In this document: piece after piece, positions 7,611 to 16,024 of the stretch | Position numbering within the stretch: the stretch's first letter is position 1 | How the letters are laid out: every line of letters begins with the position of its first letter | Assembly (NCBI RefSeq): GCF_000186865.1 | Contig: NW_008705597.1 | Span: forward strand, 8,028 to 26,728 | Direction: 5' to 3' | DNA: 18,701 nucleotides | From: Aureococcus anophagefferens | Taxonomy: Eukaryota; Sar; Pelagophyceae; Pelagomonadales; Pelagomonadaceae | The notes under the pieces: model-generated | Told to the model about the DNA's origin: nothing | The model's input: only the letters and a program-made list of their open reading frames with translations | The model's database searches: none | Position numbers and translations under genes: made by a program

Positions 7611-8845
7611 AGGAGAACAAACATTTGGCCATCTGAAGGAAAGAGAAAGTGGAGCAAGCATGTTGTTACGCCAGCCTGAGTGAAGCACTTCATGCTGCAT
7701 AAATTCTTCAGGTTGGAGTTTGGCGCATCACAAGACTAGAGCGTGCATTGCACTACATCTTCGCAAACTTGTCATGTTTGAAGACAATGTCCTTTGCAAA
7801 TTTTTCTATTCCAGTCAATTTTCCTCATACCACTTACTATCCGCTGAGTGTACCAAACATGGTCATGAGTACTTCGATCCCTGGTTTTCCAGTGATAGCT
7901 TCGCAGAGTTCTTTACCCGTTCTGACTGCAAGCCTCGTGAGGACCGCGCAAATCTCCCCAATAATTGCAGCCAGGATTTTTCTTAGTTCTGGATACTTGC
8001 TGCTCCAAGTATCGTGCAAAAGCCGTGTTTCCATCCAGGTTCAGTGAGTCATGCCCAGGCAGGGCCACCATACATTTGAGTCGCGCTTGAAAGAGGGCAT
8101 CAAAAGATGTGGAATATGATTCTAGTGTGAAACATTTGCGCACGTTTGGTTCGATTATTATTTTTTGCTTTTTTTCATGTTAACTTCAGCGCCCGTTTTT
8201 CACATGTGCTTGTGGCCCATTTCGGGCAACACCTGGTAAATAAAACTGCAATTCAACCACCTTGCCTTCTACGGTGCCAGTATTCTGCATTTTGTGCAGC
8301 TCTGGGGAGATTTTGTGTCTCAAGGTACCTCAGAACTGCCACCGCTGACTTTTGGCCTTTGGAACTGAAGACTCTATGAATGGATGAGGTCCAGTGATAT
8401 TTCCCTTACGAGATGACAACAAATGCGGAAGGTTGAAACAAATTCGAGCTTTAAACCAAGAGAACAGTTCGCCGTTACTTTCAGTATGTAGACAAGGTGA
8501 ATTGCAAATTTGAATAACAAATAGGCAATGGTGCTTCAAACACTCGAGGTTCTTGTCAACTAACTGCCAGAATACTATTATGGGATGCATGTTTTGGAAA
8601 TTCCTGCTGCGCAGCTCACGAGAGATTTTATTAATGATTCTGATCTTTCTGTGTAGTTGTGGTGGACACAGAAGCCATACTTTCTGTAGACCAATCCGAG
8701 AAAAGAATTGAAAGGTGAGATAATAAAGTTGTGGTAGCACTTTGAGACAAATATGGAAGACATGTCTAGTGGAGCTTGTATAAAGTTGATCAGGAGCGCC
8801 TGGTTGCAAAAGATGGCGCTTGTCTATCACTAAGCCATCCCCAGG
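7611..8845. other. Stretch without a confident gene
   Basis: This 1.2 kb holds several open frames, none recognised. On the plus strand codons 7748-8047 are open in the ACP5 frame. On the minus strand 7837-8034 and 7913-8143 overlap; the first has a helix-like, charged composition (KYPELRKIL, VRTGKELCEAI) that could be a real exon of an unknown gene, but I see no family motif or clear splice sites. The 166-codon minus frame 8330-8830 is rich in Cys, His and Ile and looks like chance. No repeat or RNA gene was seen. Confidence 0.25.
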
Positions 8846-9190
8846 TATGCGTTTGGAGGCAACTTCAATCCAACATGCTGGGCCACTCCCCTTCGAGAAG
8901 TCTTAAGCCACATCGGACAGCAACCAGACGACCGTATTTTTGTTTGTCGCCTAAACATTGTGGGTGGGCCAGATGTCAACTGACCCACGCCGTTTGTGAG
9001 GGTTACTTCGTCAGCTGGCAAAACCGATACAGCCGCATTAGGCGTGCTCTCTGATCACATTACTTTGCTACGTGGGCCGGTAGTGTGCTTAATCAATATT
9101 TCGCAGGAGCACCATAGGCAGACTCACGCTCAATTCTTTATGACCTCTTATCGCTCGGAATCATCCTTATTGCCATCACGCAAGGTCTGA
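8846..9190 (+). CDS. Coding-like exon, unknown family
   Basis: The frame begins after a CCCCAG that could be a 3' splice site. It reads YAFGGNFNPTCWATPLREVL, QQPDDRIFVCRLNIVGGPDVN, one TGA (8978), then VRVTSSAGKTDTAALGVL, HITLLRGPVVCLINI and a His/Gln-rich end closing with TGA at 9188. Amino-acid use is that of a folded protein, not of noise, and the frame is the same as that of ACP5 1.2 kb upstream. I do not recognise the family. It may be a further piece of the PKS locus or an exon of a separate gene. The single internal stop follows the same TGA theme as the rest of this region. Confidence 0.4.
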
Positions 9191-9222
9191 TAAGCACACC
9201 CCGCCATTCTGCCGCTAGCGAG

Positions 9223-9245
9223 GCGGCGGAGCATAGTTCCGCCGC
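9223..9245. repeat. Perfect hairpin at the island edge
   Basis: GCGGCGGA (9223-9230) pairs with TCCGCCGC (9238-9245) around a 7-nt loop. It lies just beyond the last coding-like exon of the PKS side and before the GC-rich island. It could act as a transcript end or be part of a repeat boundary. Function is unknown. Confidence 0.6.
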
Positions 9246-9409
9246 TCCAAGCATACACAGGACGATACATATGGAATCCGCCCCATATCCCCCGCCTTGT
9301 GTAACCCCCATGGACGTTAGACACCCTATCTGAAGGGAACCGGGGACCGTCTCCCCGGGCGAAATTATTAATCCCTGGGATATATTGTTACCTCCCCCTC
9401 AAAGCAAGC

Positions 9410-9475
9410 GCGGAGGCGAAAGCGAAGAGAAAAGAGCGCGAAGCGGGTAAAGAGAAGAGAAAAGAATGAAGCGAG
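9410..9475 (+). other. Purine-rich tract
   Basis: About 65 bases are almost only A and G, with repeated GAAGAG, AAGAG and GCGAAGCG words. It lies outside the minus-strand gene at its downstream edge. Polypurine tracts can prime plus-strand synthesis in retroelements or form triplexes, but no adjacent LTR is visible, so no role is assigned. Confidence 0.5.
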
Positions 9476-9515
9476 GCTTCACAGGAGGCCGAGCGTCGGC
9501 CCACACCTAGAAAGT

Positions 9516-9569
9516 TAGGATAGTTTACTAGCTTCCTAACGTCACTATGACGTCAGTCAGGCTACTATC
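9516..9569. repeat. Left candidate terminal inverted repeat with CRE-like palindrome
   Basis: TAGGATAG (9516-9523) followed by AGGCTAC (9558-9564) reappears, inverted and in the same order, at the right edge (15902-15919). Between the two words on the left lies the palindrome TGACGTCA (9548-9555) with a nearby CGTCAC half-site. The match is short and imperfect, and no target-site duplication was identified, so this is only a candidate terminus of the island. Confidence 0.35.
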
Positions 9570-9740
9570 CAGCAGGTGCACTGTCCGGCGACTGTGCAAC
9601 CTCGCTGAGCCTGGTGCTACCTGGCACGTCGCTGTGACGCTAACCAGACAGACACCACAGACACAGAGGAGCGCTGTGCTGGTGTACCGAGCAGGCGCCC
9701 GGGCTACCGGAGCGTCCCGCGTCGCTATCCGCGGCCCGCG

Positions 9741-9925
9741 GCGGGGGATACGGGGCGGATACCGTATGGCGCGGGCCCGCCCTGGCCCGGATACGCCCTG
9801 GATACGCGCTCCCCGTGGCCTCGCCGTATCTAGATACGCCGAAGATCGACCTGGATGGCCATCCTCGCGTATCCAGATACGCCAAAGACCGGCTCTCGCG
9901 TATCCCACGGGCGTATCTGGATTGG
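9741..9925. repeat. Cluster of GGATAC / GTATCC words, several palindromic
   Basis: At least eight copies of GGATAC or its near forms occur in both orientations within about 185 bases. Two sit back to back as near-palindromes: GCCGTATCTAGATACGCC (9823-9840) and GCGTATCCAGATACGCC (9866-9882). Single copies lie near 9747, 9759, 9789, 9800, 9897 and 9911. The block follows the end of the minus-strand ORF. Clusters like this are typical of subterminal transposase-binding repeats in DNA transposons. A transcriptional or chromatin role is also possible. Confidence 0.6.
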
Positions 9926-9946
9926 CACAGGTGAAGAAAATAGACG

Positions 9947-12370
9947 CTAATCCCCCGCCTCGCGCGCCTCGGCGTCGGCGCGGAGCCGGGCGTCGTCGTC
10001 GTCCGAGTCGGACTCGTCGACCTCGGGCTCGGCGTCGGAGTACTGGGAGGAGACGGACTCGTCGCCATCCGCGGAGAGGTCGTCGTCGTCCCGGAGCGCC
10101 GGCACGGCGAGCTCGACGGGCTCGTCGGCCTGGTGGAGGCCGGCCTGCGTGAGGAGCTCCGTGGCCGCGACGAAGGCCCGCTCGAGCACGGGCTGGTGCT
10201 GCCTGTCGAGCGGCGCGGTGAAGTCCAGGGGCGCCACGTAGCCCTTGGGGAGCGCGTAGTCCTTGGAGGTCAGGCCCGCGGGGAGCGACGTCCGCGCCGG
10301 GCCCTCGTAGTTGAAGATGTCGTGCGCCTCGAAGTGGGCGACGAGGGCGGCGATGTCGGCCTGCGCGTTCTTCGACCGCCCGCCGGCCGCGGCCGCCGAC
10401 GCGTCGCCCGTCGCGATGGCCGCGAACGACTTCGCGACGCCCGAGAGCAGGTCGTTGAGCGCCGAGTGGATCAGCACCTTGGCCACGCCGAACTTGGGGC
10501 CCATGCTCTTCTGGATCTCGCCCTGCTTGATCTCCTGCGCGGCGTCCGACGAGACCGCGTGGTGCTGCCGGCCGCTCAGGCTCACCGTGGACGCCGCGAG
10601 CAAGCCCTTCGCGACGTCCTCCGAGCTCGTCAGGAAGTTGACGAGGCTGTAGAAGCACTGGCGCTTGAGGTTGTACTTGTTCGTGATGTCGCAGGCGCCG
10701 AGGTGGATGAGCTGGAGCGCGAACGTGAGCATGGGCAGCTTGAGGCTGATGCTCTTCTTGCAGAAGCGGAAGTAGATGCCCATGCCGAAGACGAACCCAC
10801 CGTAGTGGACGAAGGGCACGTCGCCCGTGCCCCGCTTCGCGCGGTACCACTCGAGGAAGTTGTCCATGTACAGCTCCGGCGTGGCGAGGTCGACGGGCGA
10901 CTCGCGGAACGTCTGGCTCTTCCGGTGCGCGCGGAACAGGGCGGTGGCCATGGCCTCCCAGACGTGGTAGAAGAGCTCCGTGGCCTGTAAAAACTTGGCC
11001 GCCTTGATGGTGATGCCCTTGCGCTTGAGCACGTCGTGGGCGCAGCGTCCCAGGAGCGACTTGTAGTAGAGCTTGAAGATCACCTTGATTCCGCCGGCCT
11101 CCAGGAGGTGCCAGAACCCCGGCAGATTGTGGATCCGAAGGAGCTCGGGGTAGGCGGCGTCGAAGCCGCCGTCGCCGTCGCCGCGGCCGTCCGCGCGGCC
11201 GACGTCGTCGTCGCCGCCGTCGTCGCCGCGCCGGTCCGCGGCCGTCGCGCCTCCGCCGTCGTCGGCCGCGAGGCGCGCCGCGGCGATGCGCGTCGCGAGG
11301 TCGTCGAGCCGTCGCGCCTTGGCCCAGTTCTCGTCGATGTGGCCCTGGATGAGGCGCGCGCACGCGTCGACGTCCGCGCGGCCCGCGGCGTCCAAATTCG
11401 CGTCGCCGAGGCCCTCGAGGACGTGGGCCCGGAAGCTCACGAGCGCGCCGCACGCCCGCGGTCCGGAGCGCTCGACTAAGACCTTGGCCCGGTCGTCGAC
11501 GATGTCGAGCCACCGCCCGGCGAACGCGCGCCGCTGCGCGGGCGTCGCCGCGGCGCGGATCGCGGCGGCTTCCGCCCGGTACGACGTGCGGAGCGGCAGC
11601 CCGCAGGTCGCGTCGCCGAGGACGTGCTCGAGGCCCCGCAGCGGGTCCCAGTCGTCGGGCGCCGACGATGTGCCCGGCTGCAGCCCCTGGGCCTTGATCG
11701 CGCGGAGGCAGGACTGGAACGCCCCGTCGGACGCCGTCGTCGGCCGCGGCGCCAGCTCGGGCCTCGCGACCGCGCGGGCCTCGCCGCGCGGCCGTGGAGC
11801 GGCGGCTCCCGTCGCGGGCAATAGGGCCGCGAGGACGCACGGATCCTTCGCGGCCTCGCCGCCGAGGGTGACGTAGCCTCGCACGAGGTCGTTGCGGAGG
11901 TCTTCCGCGGAGCCGCCGAGCCTCTGGAACTCCGCGGCCGACGTCGCGACCTTGTAGGCCTCGTAGCGGTCGCGGCTCTTGCCGCCCTTGGGGTTCTCCC
12001 GAAGCACTGTCAGCTGGACGTCGTCGTCCACCATCTTGCGGATGACGCGCATGCTGAGCAGGGTCGACGTCGGCCGCGGCGGCGCCCGCCACGGCGTCTC
12101 CGCGCACTCGTCGCAGAGGTGGTCGCCCCGCGACCGCTGGCCGACGCAGTTCACGTGCGCCTTTTGACCGCAGCCGACGCAGAAGACGTGCGACTCGACG
12201 ATGCCGAGCGCGTCCCCGCAGACGTAGCATGCCTCGTCGACGTCGTCGTCGCCGGCCTCTTCGAAGCGGTCCAGACCGTCGCCGCCGTCGCCGCCGCGCG
12301 CCGACGCATCGCGCAGCGTGCAGGCGCGCGGCAGCCGCCCGGACTGCGCGGGCTGCGGGTCCACGGGCGG
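9947..12370 (-). CDS. PHD-finger protein segment with unknown transposase-like domain and acidic tail
   Basis: The segment is open from just after a TAG (12371) to a TAG at 9947, about 807 codons. Counting from the GTG at 12364, a C4HC3 PHD finger is complete: Cys 46, 49, 62, 65, His 70, Cys 73, 84, 87. A Gly/Ala/Arg-rich region follows, then a compact domain at about residues 405-640 rich in Phe, Tyr, Trp and Leu (LPGFWHLLEAGG, KLYYKSLLG, FLEWYRAKR, YGGFVFGMG). The end is an Asp/Ser-rich acidic tail. The globular part recalls, loosely, the C-terminal region of DUF6589-like transposon proteins; this is a weak impression. Third codon positions are nearly all G or C. The first in-frame ATG (12052) lies after the PHD finger, so the segment is probably joined to the upstream one by splicing or readthrough. 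Confidence 0.6.
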   Translation of the reverse strand, partial: PPVDPQPAQSGRLPRACTLRDASARGGDGGDGLDRFEEAGDDDVDEACYVCGDALGIVESHVFCVGCGQKAHVNCVGQRSRGDHLCDECAETPWRAPPRPTSTLLSMRVIRKMVDDDVQLTVLRENPKGGKSRDRYEAYKVATSAAEFQRLGGSAEDLRNDLVRGYVTLGGEAAKDPCVLAALLPATGAAAPRPRGEARAVARPELAPRPTTASDGAFQSCLRAIKAQGLQPGTSSAPDDWDPLRGLEHVLGDATCGLPLRTSYRAEAAAIRAAATPAQRRAFAGRWLDIVDDRAKVLVERSGPRACGALVSFRAHVLEGLGDANLDAAGRADVDACARLIQGHIDENWAKARRLDDLATRIAAARLAADDGGGATAADRRGDDGGDDDVGRADGRGDGDGGFDAAYPELLRIHNLPGFWHLLEAGGIKVIFKLYYKSLLGRCAHDVLKRKGITIKAAKFLQATELFYHVWEAMATALFRAHRKSQTFRESPVDLATPELYMDNFLEWYRAKRGTGDVPFVHYGGFVFGMGIYFRFCKKSISLKLPMLTFALQLIHLGACDITNKYNLKRQCFYSLVNFLTSSEDVAKGLLAASTVSLSGRQHHAVSSDAAQEIKQGEIQKSMGPKFGVAKVLIHSALNDLLSGVAKSFAAIATGDASAAAAGGRSKNAQADIAALVAHFEAHDIFNYEGPARTSLPAGLTSKDYALPKGYVAPLDFTAPLDRQHQPVLERAFVAATELLTQAGLHQADEPVELAVPALRDDDDLSADGDESVSSQYSDAEPEVDESDSDDDDARLRADAEAREAGD

Positions 12371-12373
12371 CTA
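12371..12373 (-). other. Single in-frame TAG between the two long segments
   Basis: Both long ORFs are in one frame with only this TAG between them. The downstream segment has no ATG before its PHD finger. Options are readthrough, an intron that removes the stop, a single inactivating mutation, or two separate proteins with non-AUG initiation. Confidence 0.6.
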
Positions 12374-14572
12374 GAGCCCGAACGACGGCGTCGCCGGCCG
12401 GTACGACGCCGTCGGCCGGCTCTTGCGCGCGGGCTCCAAGCTCTCCGCCGTGGCGGCGATGTCCGGCGGGACGACGAGGGGCGAGTAGTCGCGGCTCGCG
12501 AAGCAAAGCTCGTCGATGTTCTCGACGAGGTACTTGAGGAGGTTGATGCCGTTGAGCCTCGCGAGGCGGCAGATCGTCATGCCCGTGCCGTGATCGAGCT
12601 TCGCCGCGCGCTTGTACTGCGTGACGTCCTCGTTCCTCCCAAAGCCCCAGGCCATGCAGGCCTCTTGGACCTGCTTGGAGCTCGGGTTCGTCGCCAAGAA
12701 GGCGTCGAGCGACTCCCGTGGCGAGGGCCCGTCCTCGACGGCCGTCGACGTCGCCGCGACGGTCGCGGCCGTCGACGTCGCCGGGACCGCCGTCGACCGC
12801 GTCGCCGCCGCAGGCTGCGCCGAGACCGTCGTCGACGCCGCCGCGGCGTCGCCCGTCGGCCCGGCCAGCGGCGTCGCCGCCGCCGTCTCCGCGGCCTCGA
12901 GCGCGACGAGCTGCGCCGTCGTCCGCACGACGCGCTTGTCCTGGAGCCGCGATAAATCGGCGACCGTCATGCCTGCCGCGTTCGTGCCGTTCCTGTAGAG
13001 GACGTAGTCGCCGACGCAGATCACCCAGTCCTTGCCCGGGTCGCCGCAGCCGATGCCGAACCAGTCGAGCACCTGGAGGCGCGCCTCGGCGACCTCGGGC
13101 ACCTTCTGCGTGTTCTTGAGCTGGACCTCGAGGGACTTGACGTCGTCCTTCTTCCAGTCCTCCTCGAGCTGGAGCGGGCCCTCCGGCCGGTACTTGTAGG
13201 CGTCGGTCCACCGCGGCTTCTTGAAGACCGCCGGCGGGAACGCGCCCGGGTCGTGGCGCCAGACGAGCTTGTAGAGCGTGCGCTTCAGGAGGTCGCGGCC
13301 GTAGCCGCCGTCGACGCTCAGCACCGCGAGCTCCTTGGCGAGCCAGGACTGGGAGTGGGCGTCGATGTCGAAGTCGGCCGCGCGGACCTCGACGAAGGGC
13401 TTCGAGCGCACGCCGAGCTCGCGGAGCGTCTTCTCCAGCGGCAGCGTCTGGAGCGGCCACACGATCGCGAACCACGACTGGAGCAGCGGGTTGGTCTCGA
13501 ACGAATTGAAGTGCTCCAGGCGCTGCTGCGCCCAGAGGCGCGTCCACTGCGCGTTGTCGTCGGCGAAGGCGACTCGCCGGCCCGGAAAGAGGCCCGGGTA
13601 CGCGACCTTGGCGAGGCGCCCCGCCACCGTCAAGAAGCGCCACGTCTCCGCGAAGGAGATGGTGTCGCCCATGCACCCGCGCCGCGTCTCGACGCTCGCG
13701 GCCGTCGCCCCGGTCGCCATGGCCGTGACGGCCGCGTGCCGCGGTAGCACGTTCTCGACGCCGCCCTTGGTCCTCCTGACCTTCGCGACCTCGAGGAGCT
13801 TGAGAAACACGCGCCGGCGCTTGATCAGCGCGAGCTCCGGCTTCGCCCGGGGCGTCGCCACGAGCTCGTCGAGCTGCTGCGCCAGGCCCGGCGCGGACGC
13901 GACGGCCGCGTCCAATACCTCCGCGCTCAGGTGCACTAGGTCGCCGACCTTGCTCAGCACGCCCAGCTCGGCCATCGAGAGGTCGCTGCTGTCGACGCCG
14001 ACGATTAAGTCGATGTTGCGCGACGCCTGCTCGGACTGGAGCTTGGCGCGGTCCAGCGCGTCGCGGATGGCCTTCAACGCCGCGTCGAGCGTGACCGACG
14101 AAATCCCGTCGGCCTTGGCCGCCGCCGTCGCCTCGGCATCCCGCAGCTCCTCCGCGAGGGCCGCCTTCTCCTTCTCGAGGGCCGCGTTCTTGGCCTCCGC
14201 CCGCTCCACCTGCTCCTGCATGAGCTTCATGGCCGGGTCCTCCGTCTCGAGCCGCCGCTTCGGCGGCCGGCCGCGCGGCGCGCGCGCCGGGTCGCCGCTG
14301 TCGGGCGCCGACTCGACGACGGGCCCGCGGTCCGACACCATCTTCAGCGCCGCGAGCATGTTCGCGACGACGAAGGGGTCGCGGAGGAGCTCGGTGACCT
14401 GCCGGTTGAACGCGTTGAAGCGCGGCCGGCCGACGCCCTTCGGGTTCCACTTCGAGCCGCGCTGCGAGTCCTGGTCGTCGAGGAAGTAGTAGAGGGCGGC
14501 CGGCGACGGCGGCAGCGCGGCCTCGTCGATGACGTGCTTCGTGTTCCCCGTGAGGATGTCGCGGAGCCGCAT
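12371..14572 (-). CDS. AT-hook and coiled-coil protein segment, N-terminal part of the same gene
   Basis: The start given is the first in-frame ATG (14572, reading MRLRDILTG); the frame is open further upstream to 14825. An AT-hook (PRGRPPKRR) is followed by a charged coiled coil (QEQVERAEAKNAALEKEKAA and onward), which suggests DNA binding and oligomerisation. A globular middle holds Trp-rich blocks (AETWRFLTVAGRLAKVAYPG, TRLWAQQRLEHFNSFE, LDWFGIGCGDPGKDW). An Ala/Thr-rich low-complexity linker follows, then a conserved-looking end (EACMAWGFGRNEDVTQYKRA, ICRLARLNGINLLKYL). The frame closes with TAG at 12371 and is identical to that of the PHD segment downstream. No known enzyme motif was recognised. 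It is probably part of a large transposase-like or chromatin protein. Confidence 0.55.
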   Translation of the reverse strand: MRLRDILTGNTKHVIDEAALPPSPAALYYFLDDQDSQRGSKWNPKGVGRPRFNAFNRQVTELLRDPFVVANMLAALKMVSDRGPVVESAPDSGDPARAPRGRPPKRRLETEDPAMKLMQEQVERAEAKNAALEKEKAALAEELRDAEATAAAKADGISSVTLDAALKAIRDALDRAKLQSEQASRNIDLIVGVDSSDLSMAELGVLSKVGDLVHLSAEVLDAAVASAPGLAQQLDELVATPRAKPELALIKRRRVFLKLLEVAKVRRTKGGVENVLPRHAAVTAMATGATAASVETRRGCMGDTISFAETWRFLTVAGRLAKVAYPGLFPGRRVAFADDNAQWTRLWAQQRLEHFNSFETNPLLQSWFAIVWPLQTLPLEKTLRELGVRSKPFVEVRAADFDIDAHSQSWLAKELAVLSVDGGYGRDLLKRTLYKLVWRHDPGAFPPAVFKKPRWTDAYKYRPEGPLQLEEDWKKDDVKSLEVQLKNTQKVPEVAEARLQVLDWFGIGCGDPGKDWVICVGDYVLYRNGTNAAGMTVADLSRLQDKRVVRTTAQLVALEAAETAAATPLAGPTGDAAAASTTVSAQPAAATRSTAVPATSTAATVAATSTAVEDGPSPRESLDAFLATNPSSKQVQEACMAWGFGRNEDVTQYKRAAKLDHGTGMTICRLARLNGINLLKYLVENIDELCFASRDYSPLVVPPDIAATAESLEPARKSRPTASYRPATPSFGL

Positions 14573-14824
14573 GGCCTGCACGACGTCGAGCAGATCCGCG
14601 ATCTTCTCCGCGCGTCGCGCCAAGGCCACGCCGACTCCGACGGCCGACCTGCGAGGGCACAGGCGTGACGAAAGAGCCCCCGAAGAACAGTAGGACACGG
14701 GGATGGACTTGGGAAAGGGAGTCGTCAGAAGCCGCGCCGTCAGCTGGTCGTCAACGCCGCGGCGCTGCCGCGTCGTCCCCAACGCCGGGGCCGCCGCGAG
14801 CACGTCGCGCACCCGCAAGAGGCC
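14573..14824 (-). other. Gap between RS-rich segment and AT-hook segment, possible intron
   Basis: The frame is open but composition is less protein-like. On the minus strand a pyrimidine-containing stretch ends in CCCTCGCAG near 14651, a plausible 3' splice site, so the TAA at 14825 may be removed by splicing that joins the RS-rich segment to the AT-hook segment. The matching donor was not fixed. Confidence 0.35.
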
Positions 14825-15420
14825 TTAGACGAAGAGCTCCGCGTCGCACGGCGTGCGGACGGCCCGGCCGTAGAAGGCCTCGGGCATTGGCCGCGGCCGC
14901 GGCGCCTGCGCCGGCGCCGAGACGGTCGGCGGCGGCCGCGCGGACGCCGGGGCCGTCGCCGACGCAGATCCCGTAGCAGATCGCTTCTCAGGCCGAAAGA
15001 CGCCCCACAGCATGTCGAAGAAGCCGCGGGGCCGCTTCACGGCCGCGCCCGAGGCCTCGGGCAGCGCCTCAGGCGCCGCGGGCCGCTCGCCCGGACCGCG
15101 CGCGGGCGGCGACGAGTTCTCCTTGTCGGGCGCGGAGCTCAGGCGCCGTGGCGTGCTCGCCGACGGCGATCGGCCCCGGGACCGGGACCGAGCCCGCGAC
15201 CGCGACCCGCGGATCGCGCCGCCGCCCGACGCGAACTTCCGCGCGGAGCCCCGCTCCTTCCCCGCCGGCGTGCCGCCGCCGATCGAGCTCCGCGGCGGCG
15301 TGCCCGGCGCGGCGACGACGCGCGGCGCGCCGAGGAGCCCGTTGACGTCCAGGAGGGCCGCGCTGCCGCCCGAGGGCTCCGCCGAATCCCGCCCGGCGGG
15401 TGTTCCGCGCGCAACCGCTG
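14825..15420 (-). CDS. Disordered RS-rich segment, likely N-terminal part of the GC-rich gene
   Basis: This segment is in the same frame as the two large segments downstream and ends with TAA at 14825. It is rich in Ser, Arg, Pro and Ala, with an RS-dipeptide run (RSRARSRSRGRSPS), a DKENSSP motif, a basic-aromatic patch (KRPRGFFDMLWGVF) and the end DAELFV. It has no ATG before its late Met, so its first exon must lie elsewhere or initiation is non-AUG. An ATG at 15441 in another frame runs into TAG after five codons, next to a GGTGCAG that could be a splice donor. The frame is open further upstream, to about 15859, but that part looks noncoding. It is most likely a nuclear, disordered N-terminus; function unknown. 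Confidence 0.4.
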
Positions 15421-15439
15421 CACCTAGGCGAACACGGTC

Positions 15440-15900
15440 ATGAGCAAACGGTCCCAGCTCCGACAAGGGCTTTCCCCGCGCCCCGTGAAGCGGTCCCCGC
15501 CCCTCTACTACCCTCCTGAACCCCCGAGTTCGACGATTTCCCCGAGAGCGCGCACGTCGCACGATTTCCTTCCAAACCCAAACTTCCGCAACTTTCCGCA
15601 ACCCGCGCCCCGGCGCCCCCGGGGGCGACCGTCCATGCGCGGCCCCGAGCCGCGTTTCGCGTCCGGGAAACACCGGGAAACCGGTTCGCGGGCCGCGCCC
15701 AGCCCGACCGAAGCGCCGGAAGCGAAAAACCGTCGGCCCGCGCCGTCTTCGTCGGACGCCGCCGCCGCACCGGCGCCCAAGGCATTGTCGCCCACGCCCG
15801 TCTCGCTCCCGCCGAGCAAATTTGCATCCGAGGGCCGCGCGGCGGCCAACGCGCTGCAACTCGCGTCGCTTTTACTGAGGCGCCCCCCCATTGGCTCGAG
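15440..15900 (-). promoter_or_regulatory. Probable promoter/leader region of the GC-rich minus-strand gene
   Basis: No convincing coding sequence is seen on either strand; open frames here have Arg/Pro/Ala noise composition. Read on the minus strand, a CCAAT box (15894-15890) stands upstream of the gene, and a GC box (CCACGCCCC, 15960-15952) further upstream. No TATA box was seen. The position before the first protein-like segment fits a GC-rich promoter and 5' leader. Confidence 0.35.
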
Positions 15901-15901
15901 G

Positions 15902-15919
15902 GTAGCCTAAGCTATCCTA
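15902..15919. repeat. Right candidate terminal inverted repeat
   Basis: GTAGCCTA (15902-15909) and CTATCCTA (15912-15919) are the inverse of AGGCTAC and TAGGATAG at the left edge (9516-9564), in matching order from the outside in. Spacing differs (two bases here, 34 on the left), so only the words match, not a continuous repeat. GC content falls sharply just beyond. Confidence 0.35.
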
Positions 15920-16024
15920 GTAGCTTCTCGCACGTCTCTCTCCGCAGGGGAGGGGCGTGGTCTACTCAGGTCAGTAAAAAAGGAGCTCTATACTGATAGA
16001 CATCAGCCAAGGCAAATTGAAGGT

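Larger units (their letters stand above)
9191..9527. other. Junction region between PKS locus and GC-rich island
   Basis: No coding potential is seen. It contains a strong hairpin (GCGGCGGA at 9223-9230 with TCCGCCGC at 9238-9245), a GC-rich block around 9270-9290 that recurs near 16037, an inverted GGGGA/TCCCC block around 9340-9358, a purine-rich tract (9410-9475) and a small hairpin (GCCGA 9488-9492, TCGGC 9496-9500). Composition changes here from moderate to strongly GC-rich. Confidence 0.55.

Noticed and set aside
8330..8830. A 166-codon minus-strand open frame
   Set aside because: No family motif, a composition typical of chance translation of AT-rich DNA, and no supporting start context or splice signals.
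10133..14489. Several long plus-strand open frames in the island (for example 10133-10990, 12119-12955, 13335-14489)
   Set aside because: They are antisense to the GC-rich gene and arise because stop codons are rare in GC-rich DNA. Composition is low complexity.
9528..14660. A 1,710-codon open frame on the minus strand
   Set aside because: It is a shadow frame of the GC-rich gene. Its translation is Arg/Gly/Ala/Pro noise without motifs. The frame offset from it holds the PHD finger, AT-hook, coiled coil and G/C-rich third codon positions.
15440..15910. Overlapping plus- and minus-strand open frames upstream of the GC-rich gene
   Set aside because: Arg/Pro/Ala-rich noise on both strands, with no ATG in a good position. 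Better read as promoter and leader.
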